From: Comamonas terrae
Lineage (GTDB): Bacteria > Pseudomonadota > Gammaproteobacteria > Burkholderiales > Burkholderiaceae_C
Direction: 5' to 3'
DNA: 64,000 nt
Assembly (NCBI RefSeq): GCF_001544075.1
Contig: NZ_BCNT01000005.1
Span: 186,001-250,000, forward strand
In this document: positions 1-7,779 of the stretch, piece by piece
How positions within the stretch are numbered: the stretch's first letter is position 1
How the letters are laid out: every line of letters begins with the position of its first letter
The notes under the pieces: model-generated
The model's database searches: none
The model's input: only the letters and a program-made list of their open reading frames with translations
What the model was told of the DNA's origin: nothing
Translations under genes and position numbers: made by a program

Positions 1-907
1 TGTACTGGGTGCTGTGCTGCACCACGTCCACCATGTTGCCGGAGACGATGCCATGCCTGTTGCGGCCGGTCTTGAGCAGCTCGGCCGTTTCCTCGGGGGT
101 CCAGAGATTGCGCAGGCTCAGGGCACGCCAGCCTTCCACGGTCTCGCCGGCCAGGAAGAACCGGCCCTTGCTGCCCTCGCCGGACATGGTCTTTTCCTGG
201 AAACCCACGCCGCGCGGCGTATGGCAGGCGCCGCAGTGGCCCAGGCCCTGCACCAGGTAGGCGCCGCGGTTCCATTCGGCGCTCTGGGCGGGCTGGGGCT
301 GGAAGGGCGTGTCGTCCAGGAACAGCCAGTTCCACAGCGACAGGCCCCAGCGCTGGTTGAAGGGAAAGCCGATTTCCGATGCCCGGTTGGGCGCCGCCAC
401 CGCTTCCACGCCATGCATCAGATAGGCATAGAGCGCCTGCATGTCCTCCTGTGTCATCTTGGCATAGGAAGGGTAGGGCATTGCCGGGTACAGATTGCGG
501 CCGTCCGCGGCCACGCCCTTGCGCATGGCGCGGTCGAACTGCGCAAAGCTGTAGCCGCCCAGGCCCGTGGCCTTGTCCGGCGTGATGTTGGTGGAATAGA
601 GCTTGCCGAACGGCGTTTCCAAAGCCAGCCCACCTGCCATGGGCTTGGATTTTTCGCCCGTATGGCAGGCCACGCAGTCGCCCAGGCGCGCGATATAGCG
701 GCCGCGCTCCACCAGCGTGCGCTGCTCGGCCGTCAGGTCGGCCGCATAGTTGGCGGGCAGGTCGTCGATGATCTGGGGCGTGTCGGGGGCTGCCGGGCTG
801 TTCGCGGCCAGCGTGTGCGCCTCCTGTACCGTGGCCGATGCCATGTGCCAGAAGACGACCAGTGCGGCGGTGACCGGCCAGATGCTGTATTTCAACGTGT
901 TCTTCAT
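1..907 (-). CDS. Multi-haem c-type cytochrome, partial (dehydrogenase cytochrome subunit type)
   Basis: The gene runs off the left edge, so the C-terminus is missing. The visible 302 residues begin with an uncleaved-looking or signal-type hydrophobic helix (residues 7-24). Two CXXCH haem-binding motifs follow: CVACH (about residues 78-82) and CGACH near residue 228. Their spacing matches the three-haem cytochrome subunit of membrane alcohol, gluconate or aldehyde dehydrogenases, whose third haem would lie outside the window. These subunits pass electrons from a periplasmic dehydrogenase to ubiquinone or a terminal oxidase. The start at 907 has an AAGGAA ribosome-binding site. The partner dehydrogenase is not in view, so the substrate is unknown. 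Confidence 0.85.
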   Translation of the reverse strand, partial: MKNTLKYSIWPVTAALVVFWHMASATVQEAHTLAANSPAAPDTPQIIDDLPANYAADLTAEQRTLVERGRYIARLGDCVACHTGEKSKPMAGGLALETPFGKLYSTNITPDKATGLGGYSFAQFDRAMRKGVAADGRNLYPAMPYPSYAKMTQEDMQALYAYLMHGVEAVAAPNRASEIGFPFNQRWGLSLWNWLFLDDTPFQPQPAQSAEWNRGAYLVQGLGHCGACHTPRGVGFQEKTMSGEGSKGRFFLAGETVEGWRALSLRNLWTPEETAELLKTGRNRHGIVSGNMVDVVQHSTQY

Positions 908-1308
908 ATTCCTTCCCGGATGCCGTGATTCATGGGTGCGCTTCCATAAAGGAATTCTGGATTTGTTCCTTGCGCGTGGGGAATATGAACGTTGATATGG
1001 GTCAATGAACCCCGGGAAGGAGTAGGTCGGTAATCCGGATGTTTTTATGTCGCTTGTCGTCGGCGCATTCGGATGTTGTGCATATCATTGTTTTTAAAAG
1101 AAAAAATTCAATGATTCCTGAATTCATGAGTCATGTTGCTGTTCGCTGCAACAGAAATGCTTTTCAGTTTTTTTGATTTTTCTGGATGGCTTGGGGTAAA
1201 CGGAAAATAAATCTGCCGGAGTGAATTGCCAGGGCAATTTTCATTTAATGTGGCGTTAATGATTCTGCGGAAAAAATGCAATGCCTTGCGCCGCGGGCTG
1301 GTGCCATG
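908..1308. promoter_or_regulatory. AT-rich intergenic region upstream of the cytochrome gene
   Basis: About 400 bases without a convincing gene. Composition drops sharply to AT-rich between roughly 1080 and 1260, unlike the rest of the window. A small hairpin (TGTTGC/GCAACA, 1134-1153) and an imperfect inverted repeat near 1110-1135 lie here. It most likely holds the promoter and regulator sites for the leftward cytochrome gene, but no specific promoter can be assigned. Confidence 0.4.
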
Positions 1309-1339
1309 AAAAAAGGGAACGTGCTTTTGCCACGTTCCC
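1309..1339 (-). terminator. Rho-independent terminator of the DUF3567 gene
   Basis: A perfect 9-bp stem (GGGAACGTG at 1315-1323 with CACGTTCCC at 1331-1339) is followed, on the minus strand, by six T residues. It lies 26 bases past the stop codon at 1366. Confidence 0.85.
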
Positions 1340-1365
1340 CTGGTGGAGACGGAAGGCTGCCGGCG

Positions 1366-1659
1366 TCAGTGCACGATCACCGGCTGCTGGGCCAGGCCCG
1401 CATAGCGATCCAGCGTGTCCTCGACTTCTTCCTCGGTCGGCGCATCCTGCTGCCAGGCCAGGATCTGCTTCTGGAACAGTTCTGCCCAGGAGCCGTCCAG
1501 ATAGACCTCCTTGCCCGAACGCTTGTCCACGATCTCGAAACCGTGGCGCGGCAGTTGCGGGATGGCGTTCTTTTCCGCAGTGCCGGCCGTTTCTTCGTCT
1601 TCCATGTCGGGACGTAGATGGAGCACCACAAAAGATTCGGAGTCGTAAAGCATTTGCAT
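1366..1659 (-). CDS. DUF3567 family protein
   Basis: A 97-residue protein beginning MQMLYDSESFVV, matching the small DUF3567 family that is widespread in Burkholderiales and has no established function. The family hallmarks seen are the GFEIVDK segment in the middle, an acidic EEEVEDTLDRYAGLAQQP tail and no membrane segment or signal peptide. The start at 1659 is chosen over longer in-frame starts because family members begin at MQMLYD and a GGGGAA ribosome-binding site lies 4-5 bases upstream. It is a monocistronic unit closed by the terminator at 1309-1339. Confidence 0.8.
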   Translation of the reverse strand: MQMLYDSESFVVLHLRPDMEDEETAGTAEKNAIPQLPRHGFEIVDKRSGKEVYLDGSWAELFQKQILAWQQDAPTEEEVEDTLDRYAGLAQQPVIVH

Positions 1660-1881
1660 GGTGTTCCCCCTTTCTGAGCCGTGTTGCGGGTGTGTTCTCC
1701 ATGGAGATGGAGGTCCGGTGCCGCGTTTCAAGACCGAAACGCCTACCCGGGCACCTGAGCACAGTATTTCACGGATTGGACCTCTCGGCCATGAATCCGT
1801 GTCGGCGGGGCCACGCGATGCCGCGAAGCTGCCGGCTATGCCGGATGTAGGCGGCGCGGAACGCGCCCGTGCTGTTTGCCG

Positions 1882-3015
1882 CTACTGCGGCTCGTAGCGC
1901 TTGAGCCGCAGGTCCACATAGTCGTTCTGGCCCTGGTTCAGGCGGATGCGCACGGGCAGGTACTGCATGGACGGCGCCAGCCACAGCGCGCCCTGCTGTT
2001 CGCTGTTGCCCTGCGTGTCGGGCAGCTTGTCCAGCCGCAAGGCCTCGACGGAGCCGGCCGGCAGGTCCAGGGTTTCGCTGGGGCCGACGGCAAAGCGCCA
2101 GCGTGCGGCGGCGCGCGCACTGCTGGTGGTCAGCTCGATTACCGTGCCCTGGGGGTAGCGGCCGGGGGCGGCCGCCAGCAGGGCCGACAGTTGCAGAAAA
2201 ACGCTGAGCCGATCCTGCACGCCGTCGGCAATGGCGGCCTCGGGCGTGCCGTCGCTGAAGCTGGCCTTGCCCTGGGCCACGTCGAAATGGGCTGTCTGGG
2301 TCTTGCGGCCCCGGTCGGTAAAGCTCAGCGGCTGCAGGCCGCGAGGGGTGACCAGCCCCTGGCTGGTCTGGGAGCGCTCGCCCATCAGGAACATGCTGAT
2401 GGACTGCCTGGCCTGGTAGTACTGGCCGTCGTGCGACCATTGCAGTTCGGCGCCGGCCGAGTACTGGAAGCCCTTGACCTGCCCTTTGGCATCGAACTCC
2501 AGCGTGGCCGGCCCGGGCAGGGCCACGGGCAGTTCCGTGCCTGGCGGCAGTGGCGCGGCGCCCGCCGGCGTGACCCGCAGACCCTGGGCCGTGCCTTGCC
2601 GGTCGGCGGGTGGGGACGGTGGCGTTTCCGGTGGGGCGGGCGTCTCGGCCGGCGCCGGGCTGCCAGTGGCCTGCGCTTCGTTATCGGGAGCGGCTGGCGC
2701 TTGTGCCACCTGGGTTTGCTCCGGATCCGGTACTGATTCCTGCACGGGCTCCGGCGAAGGCACGGGTGCCGGCCGCGGGGCTGGCGGTTGCGGCCGGGGC
2801 TTGGGGGCTGGCGGGCGTGCCGGCCTGGGGGGCGGCATGGGAGGGGCCGGGGGCGCAGGCGGTTGCGCCTGTACCGTGCGGGTCTGCATGACCACGGTTT
2901 CCCGGCCCTGGATGTCCGGCCTGCCTTCCAGGGCCGGCAGGCCCCAGAGCACCACTGCATGGGCGGAGACGACCATGCCGGTAATGGGAATCAGGGCTTT
3001 GCGGGCGCCGACCAT
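1882..3015 (-). CDS. DUF3108 domain-containing protein with proline-rich linker
   Basis: A protein of 377 residues. An N-terminal hydrophobic segment (about residues 7-25) is followed by a long Pro/Ala-rich linker (about residues 50-150) and a C-terminal DUF3108 domain. The layout resembles TonB-like anchors, with a membrane helix, a periplasm-spanning proline stretch and a periplasmic beta-rich domain. DUF3108 proteins are periplasmic or envelope proteins of unknown role. The ATG at 3015 is preferred over an upstream start that would overlap the IclR gene, which stops at 3041. The ribosome-binding site is weak, suggesting coupling to the upstream gene. Confidence 0.7.
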   Translation of the reverse strand: MVGARKALIPITGMVVSAHAVVLWGLPALEGRPDIQGRETVVMQTRTVQAQPPAPPAPPMPPPRPARPPAPKPRPQPPAPRPAPVPSPEPVQESVPDPEQTQVAQAPAAPDNEAQATGSPAPAETPAPPETPPSPPADRQGTAQGLRVTPAGAAPLPPGTELPVALPGPATLEFDAKGQVKGFQYSAGAELQWSHDGQYYQARQSISMFLMGERSQTSQGLVTPRGLQPLSFTDRGRKTQTAHFDVAQGKASFSDGTPEAAIADGVQDRLSVFLQLSALLAAAPGRYPQGTVIELTTSSARAAARWRFAVGPSETLDLPAGSVEALRLDKLPDTQGNSEQQGALWLAPSMQYLPVRIRLNQGQNDYVDLRLKRYEPQ

Positions 3016-3040
3016 GGGAGCGATTTCATCCTTGTCGGTT

Positions 3041-3832
3041 TCAGGCCTGGGCCGCGCTGCCCCAGCCCAGGTCCAGCGACAGCTGGCGGGCCGCAGCCTG
3101 CAGCGGCACATCGATGGCTCCACCATAGTCGGGATCGAAAGTAGCCACCGAGCCCAGGGTCATCAGCCCCAGCACCAGATGGCCGGATGCGTCGAAGACC
3201 GGCGCGCAGAACGCCACGATGCCGGGCAGCACGGTATCGACCACGCGTGCCGTGCCGCGCTGGCGCACCTCGGCCAGCATGGCTTCCACGGCCTGGAGCG
3301 TCAGCGGCAGATCCTGGCGGTTGGCCTTGCGCGCGCGCTCCAGCTCGGGTTCCATCAGCGGCTGGGTCATCTCGCGCGGCAGCCAGGCGGCAAAGCAGCG
3401 GCCCGTGGCCGAGGCCAGCATGGGCATGACATCGCCCAGGCTCAGGTTGGCCGTCACCGCCTCGGCGCATTCCTCCCAGTGCACGATGGTCGGTCCGTGG
3501 TTGCCCCAGACGGCAATGGCCACCGTATGGTTGATCTCTTCCATCAGCGCCGGCATGCGCTCGCGCGCCAGCCGCACCGGATCGAGGCGCGACAGTGCGG
3601 CCAGCCCCATCTTGAGCGCAGCCGGCCCCAGGTCGTAGCGCGAGCTGCGCTCATCCTGGGCGACCAGGCCGATGCGCTGGAAACTCACCAGATAGCGGTG
3701 CGCCTTGGCGGCACTCATGCCGGCGTCCGACGCGAGATCCCTGAGCATGAGCGGGCCACGTGCGCGCGCCAGGGCTTCGACTAGGGAGAAACCCACCTCT
3801 ACCGATTGAATGCCTGCCCGTTCCTTGTCCAT
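3041..3832 (-). CDS. IclR family transcriptional regulator
   Basis: A 263-residue protein with the IclR layout: a winged helix-turn-helix in residues about 12-70 (LRDLASDAGMSAAKAHRYL region) and a C-terminal effector-binding GAF-like domain. IclR proteins usually control adjacent catabolic genes. Here the gene is divergent from the fumarylacetoacetate-hydrolase-family gene at 3965, so that enzyme is the likely target. A perfect palindrome in the shared intergenic region (3858-3873) is a candidate operator. The effector cannot be read from the sequence. Confidence 0.88.
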   Translation of the reverse strand: MDKERAGIQSVEVGFSLVEALARARGPLMLRDLASDAGMSAAKAHRYLVSFQRIGLVAQDERSSRYDLGPAALKMGLAALSRLDPVRLARERMPALMEEINHTVAIAVWGNHGPTIVHWEECAEAVTANLSLGDVMPMLASATGRCFAAWLPREMTQPLMEPELERARKANRQDLPLTLQAVEAMLAEVRQRGTARVVDTVLPGIVAFCAPVFDASGHLVLGLMTLGSVATFDPDYGGAIDVPLQAAARQLSLDLGWGSAAQA

Positions 3833-3857
3833 TGCAATAGAATTCGTGTTTTGTTTA

Positions 3858-3873
3858 GTTAAATCAATTTAAC
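3858..3873. promoter_or_regulatory. Candidate IclR operator
   Basis: Perfect inverted repeat GTTAAAT-CA-ATTTAAC in the 132-bp region between the divergent iclR-type gene and the FAH-family gene. It lies 26 bases upstream of the regulator start, a position suited to autorepression and control of the divergent gene. Assignment to this regulator is inference from location. Confidence 0.5.
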
Positions 3874-3964
3874 CAATCGTAATTCAGGTGGCCGCATCGG
3901 GCAGCCGGCGAAGCCTTTCGCCGGGCAGCTGCAGAGACGGCGGTCTGGATGCGGGGGAGTGTCG

Positions 3965-5005
3965 ATGAAACTGGCCACCTACAAAGATGGTTCTCGTGAC
4001 GGTCAACTGGTCGTGGTTTCCCGCGATCTGAGCCAAGCGCATTATGCGACCGGCATTGCAAGCCGCATGCAGCAGGTCCTGGACGACTGGAGCTATATGG
4101 CGCCCCAGCTGCAGGACCTGTACCACCAGCTCAACACGGGCAAGGCGCCCCATGCCTTCCCCTTCGATCCCCAGCAGTGCATGGCGCCGCTGCCGCGCGC
4201 CTACCAGTGGGCCGATGGCTCGGCCTACATCAACCATGTGGAACTGGTGCGCAAGGCGCGCAATTCCGAGGTGCCCGCCACCTTCTACACCGACCCGCTG
4301 ATGTACCAGGGCGGCAGTGACGACTTCATCGGTCCCTGCGACGATGTGGTCGTGCCCAGCACGGCCATGGGCATCGATTTCGAGGCCGAGATCGCCGTGG
4401 TCACGGGCGACGTGCCCATGGGCTCCACACCCGAGCAGGCGCTGGGCGGCATCCGCCTGGTCATGCTGGCCAACGACGTGAGCCTGCGCAACCTGATCCC
4501 CCCCGAGCTGGCCAAGGGCTTCGGTTTCTTCCAGTCCAAGCCCGCCACGGCCTTCAGCCCCGTGGCAGTGACGCTGGACGAGCTGGGCGATGCCTGGAAG
4601 GGCGGCCGCCTGCACCTGACGCTGCAGTCGACCTGGAACGGCCGCAAGGTCGGCATGTGCGACGCGGGCGAGGAGATGACTTTCCATTTCGGCCAGCTGA
4701 TCGCCCACATCTGCAAGACGCGCAATGTGCGTGCCGGCTCCATCGTGGGCAGCGGCACGGTCAGCAACAAGGGCGTGGAAACCGGCACCGGCAAGAACAA
4801 GCGCATGGAATGGCCCAAGGGCTACAGCTGCATCGCCGAAAAGCGCTGCATCGAGACCATCCAGGACGGCGCGCCCAAGACCGAATACATGCAGTATGGC
4901 GACACCATCCGCATCGAGATGAAGGGCAAGGACGGCCAGAGCATCTTCGGCGCCATCGACCAGAGCATCGCGGCCCCGGGCGGCAGCGGAACCGACGCCG
5001 CTTGA
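3965..5005 (+). CDS. Fumarylacetoacetate hydrolase family protein
   Basis: A 346-residue FAH-superfamily enzyme. These metal-dependent hydrolases cleave C-C bonds in beta-diketo acids, and the fumarylacetoacetase branch performs the last step of tyrosine/homogentisate breakdown. Likely metal ligands are visible in IDFEAEIAVV (E140, E142) and in ANDVS (D171), followed by the fold's KGFGFFQSKP segment. The ATG at 3965 is preferred over an in-frame GTG at 3959 because GGGGGAG sits five bases upstream. No homogentisate dioxygenase is nearby, so the exact substrate is uncertain. The divergent IclR gene is its probable regulator. Confidence 0.85.
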   Translation: MKLATYKDGSRDGQLVVVSRDLSQAHYATGIASRMQQVLDDWSYMAPQLQDLYHQLNTGKAPHAFPFDPQQCMAPLPRAYQWADGSAYINHVELVRKARNSEVPATFYTDPLMYQGGSDDFIGPCDDVVVPSTAMGIDFEAEIAVVTGDVPMGSTPEQALGGIRLVMLANDVSLRNLIPPELAKGFGFFQSKPATAFSPVAVTLDELGDAWKGGRLHLTLQSTWNGRKVGMCDAGEEMTFHFGQLIAHICKTRNVRAGSIVGSGTVSNKGVETGTGKNKRMEWPKGYSCIAEKRCIETIQDGAPKTEYMQYGDTIRIEMKGKDGQSIFGAIDQSIAAPGGSGTDAA

Positions 5006-5013
5006 GCCCCCTG

Positions 5014-6036
5014 ATGCGCCTGCCGTTGCGCCGGCTCCGCGCAGTCGCAACGGCTGCGGTCCTGCTGGCGCTATGGGCCGCTCCGTCGATGGCGGCCCCG
5101 GCGGACGCCGCTTCTGCGGCGCCGCCGGCATCTGCCTCGGCCGCCGCTTGTCCGCCTCAAGCGCGGCTGCCTGCGCCCGCCGAGCTGCAAACGCTTGCGC
5201 GCCAGGCCCGCAATCACGGGCTGCTGTGGCGCGTGCGGCGCGACGGCCGCACCAGCTGGCTGTACGGCACCATCCATGTGGGCAGGCTGGAATGGCTGAT
5301 GCCCGGACCCGCGGTCGTGCAGGCCGTGAAGGCGGCAGACAGCCTGGCGCTGGAGCTCGATCTCACCGATCCGGCAGTCCTGCAGCAGCTGGGCGAGGGC
5401 TTGCGCGAGCGTCCCGGTGCCGCCGCCCTGCCCACGGCGCTTGCGCAGCGCCTAGCGCGGCAGCGCAAGGCAGCCTGTGCGGATGACAGCGTGGCCGCGA
5501 TGCGGCCCGAGGCGCAGTTGATGGCGCTGCAGGCCCTGGTCGGCCGCGCGCGCGGCCTGGACCCCTCCTATGGCGTCGATCTGGTGCTGGCCGGCACGGC
5601 GCGCTACATGGGCAAGCCGGTGGTCGGCCTGGAAACGCCGGCCCTCCAGCTGCGCGAACTGTTTTCCGACGATCCCGCCGCCATCGAAAAATCCCTGGCC
5701 GACGGGCTGGGCCAGCTCGAGAGCGGCCAGTCCCTGGCCATGATGGAAACGCTGGCCGCGCTGTGGGAAAAGGGCGATGCGGACAAGCTGGCCCGCTTTC
5801 CGTCCTGGTGCGGCTGCCTGGAGACTGAAAGCGAGCGCGCGGAATACCGGCGCATCGTCGAAGGCCGCAATCCCGGCATGGCCGAAGGCATCGACGCCCT
5901 GATGGCCCAGGGCAAGACCGTCTTTGCCGCCGTGGGCGCGCTGCACCTGATCGGCCCCCGGGGGGTGCCGGCGCTGCTGGCCGCGCGGGGCTATGAGGTG
6001 GAGCGCGTGCGCTGGCCCGGCGGCGACGCCCGCTGA
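5014..6036 (+). CDS. TraB/GumN family protein, exported
   Basis: A 340-residue protein with a signal peptide (residues 1 to about 28). It belongs to the TraB/PrgY/GumN family, as shown by the paired GXXH motifs: GTIHVG in the N-terminal half and GALHLIG near the C-terminus. Structural work on relatives suggests metal-dependent protease-like chemistry, but bacterial members are poorly characterised. The gene starts eight bases after the FAH gene stop and is probably cotranscribed with it, though no functional link is obvious. Confidence 0.78.
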   Translation: MRLPLRRLRAVATAAVLLALWAAPSMAAPADAASAAPPASASAAACPPQARLPAPAELQTLARQARNHGLLWRVRRDGRTSWLYGTIHVGRLEWLMPGPAVVQAVKAADSLALELDLTDPAVLQQLGEGLRERPGAAALPTALAQRLARQRKAACADDSVAAMRPEAQLMALQALVGRARGLDPSYGVDLVLAGTARYMGKPVVGLETPALQLRELFSDDPAAIEKSLADGLGQLESGQSLAMMETLAALWEKGDADKLARFPSWCGCLETESERAEYRRIVEGRNPGMAEGIDALMAQGKTVFAAVGALHLIGPRGVPALLAARGYEVERVRWPGGDAR

Positions 6037-6163
6037 AGGAGCGGCGACGCAGTTCAGGGAACCAGGCAGCACCGGCCTCAAACGTATGCGCGGCAAGTGC
6101 TTTGCGCTCCTTATTTAGTAGCGTTGGCGATATATGCCGGGTGGCGGCGCTGGCGCTGTCTTG

Positions 6164-7768
6164 TCAGTCCTGGGCGCGCGGGGCCTCGTACACGGCCACG
6201 CGGTTGCGGCCGTTGCGCTTGGCCTGGTAGAGCATGGCGTCGGCCTGCTTGAAGACGCTTCTGGTGCTGGCCTCTCCGCCGGGCCAGCAGGACACGCCCA
6301 GCGAGATGGTGATGCGGCCCACGACGGGCAATTCGTTCGCTTCGATTTCGCGGCGCAGGCGTTCGGCCACCTGGGCGGCGCGGTGCAGGGGAACCTTGGG
6401 CAGCAGCAGCAGGAATTCCTCGCCGCCCACGCGGCAGGCAATGTCGTCTGCGCGCGAGATCTCGCGCATCTGAGCGGCCAGCTGGCGCAGCACTGCATCG
6501 CCGGCGTCGTGGCCATGGCTGTCGTTCACGCGCTTGAAGTGGTCGATGTCGATCGCGATCACGGCAAACGGCGTCTCCTGGGCCTGGAATCCGGCCACTT
6601 CGGCATTCAGGTAGCGGCGGTTGCCGAGGCCGGTCAGCGGATCGGTATTGACGTCCTCGCGCAGCTTGCTGATGTTCTTCTGCAGCAGGCCGATGCCGAT
6701 GAGCATGGCTTTCTTGAGCTCGTGCGATTCAAAGTACCAGGACTTGACCGCGCGTATGGTCTGGTCCGTGCTGGGTTTGTCCATGGTGCGGGCGCCGTTG
6801 GCCAGCAGCTGCAGGGGCCTGGCGATGCGCCGGGCGCTCCAGCAGATGGCCAGCAGCGTGAGCACTGCCACGGGCAGGGTCTTGTACAGCACCGTGCGCA
6901 TCAGCGCGTGCAGCGGCGCCAGCGTGGCCTCCTGCGGACGCTGGGCCACGATGCCCCAGCCGGTGGAGGGCACGACGGCAAAGCCGGCCAGCGTCTCCAC
7001 GCCCTGGCTGTTGATCACCAGGGATTTGCCGCCATGCCCGGCCGCAATTTCGTCGGCCGCCGCGTTGCCGGCCAGCACGTTGCCCACGCGTTGGTTGTCG
7101 GGGTGGTAGATGATGCGCTTGCCCCGGTCCACCACGTAGATGTAGGAGCCGTCCTCGTAGAAATGCGTGCCCAGCAGCTGGTCGAGAATGTTTTCCTGCT
7201 TCAGGTAGATGCTGCCGGCCACCATGCCCAGGTACCGGCCGTCACGCGCGAAGATGGGCTGGGAGATGAAGACGATGAAGTTGCCCGCCGCCGACAGATA
7301 GGGGTCGCTGATCACCGGTCCCCTGGCGGCCAGCGATTTGCGCACGCCCTCGCTGTCGACCTTGCGGCCCGTGATCTTCAGCGTTGCGGGGGACGTGGCC
7401 AGCACCACGCCGCCGGCGTCGAAGATGCCCACCGAGTTGAAGCTGCGCGACTGCAGCTGCAGGCGCGCGGTCTCCTCCTGGAGCCGCGGCGCGTCGTCCA
7501 TGTGCGTTGCGATCACCTGTGCGGCATAGTCCAGCTGCTGCAGCGCCGACTGCAGGAAATCCTCGGTGCTGCTGGCCAGTTTGGTGGCATAGGCGTGGTT
7601 GGCTTCCAGCGTGGTGTCGATCAGCTGCTGGCGCTGGACGGTGTAGCTCGCGTAAAAGGTATTGGCAAAGGGGATGAAGGCGCTGCAGATGGTCAGGGCC
7701 AGGATCAGGCGGCGCAGATTCACCTTCTGCGGCGATAGACGCCGGGGCAACCATCGGGTGAAGTCCAT
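6164..7768 (-). CDS. Membrane diguanylate cyclase (Cache-GGEEF)
   Basis: A 534-residue protein that makes cyclic-di-GMP from two GTP. Layout: a first membrane helix (about 20-42), a large periplasmic double-Cache-like sensor domain (about 45-300), a second helix (about 305-325), a HAMP-like stretch, then a GGDEF domain with an intact GGEEF active site at residues 448-452. An RADD motif five residues before it is a product-inhibition (I-site) RXXD. No EAL domain is present. The gene starts 11 bases after the molybdopterin oxidoreductase stop and is very likely cotranscribed. The ligand is unknown. Confidence 0.9.
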   Translation of the reverse strand: MDFTRWLPRRLSPQKVNLRRLILALTICSAFIPFANTFYASYTVQRQQLIDTTLEANHAYATKLASSTEDFLQSALQQLDYAAQVIATHMDDAPRLQEETARLQLQSRSFNSVGIFDAGGVVLATSPATLKITGRKVDSEGVRKSLAARGPVISDPYLSAAGNFIVFISQPIFARDGRYLGMVAGSIYLKQENILDQLLGTHFYEDGSYIYVVDRGKRIIYHPDNQRVGNVLAGNAAADEIAAGHGGKSLVINSQGVETLAGFAVVPSTGWGIVAQRPQEATLAPLHALMRTVLYKTLPVAVLTLLAICWSARRIARPLQLLANGARTMDKPSTDQTIRAVKSWYFESHELKKAMLIGIGLLQKNISKLREDVNTDPLTGLGNRRYLNAEVAGFQAQETPFAVIAIDIDHFKRVNDSHGHDAGDAVLRQLAAQMREISRADDIACRVGGEEFLLLLPKVPLHRAAQVAERLRREIEANELPVVGRITISLGVSCWPGGEASTRSVFKQADAMLYQAKRNGRNRVAVYEAPRAQD

Positions 7769-7779
7769 GGCTGCCGCCC

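Noticed and set aside
6036-6112. AAGGAGCG (6036-6043) and CGCTCCTT (6105-6112) as a terminator after the TraB/GumN gene
   Set aside because: The loop would be over 60 bases and no proper T-run follows, so it is probably chance.
6134-7738. A 534-residue plus-strand open frame
   Set aside because: Shadow of the membrane diguanylate cyclase gene.
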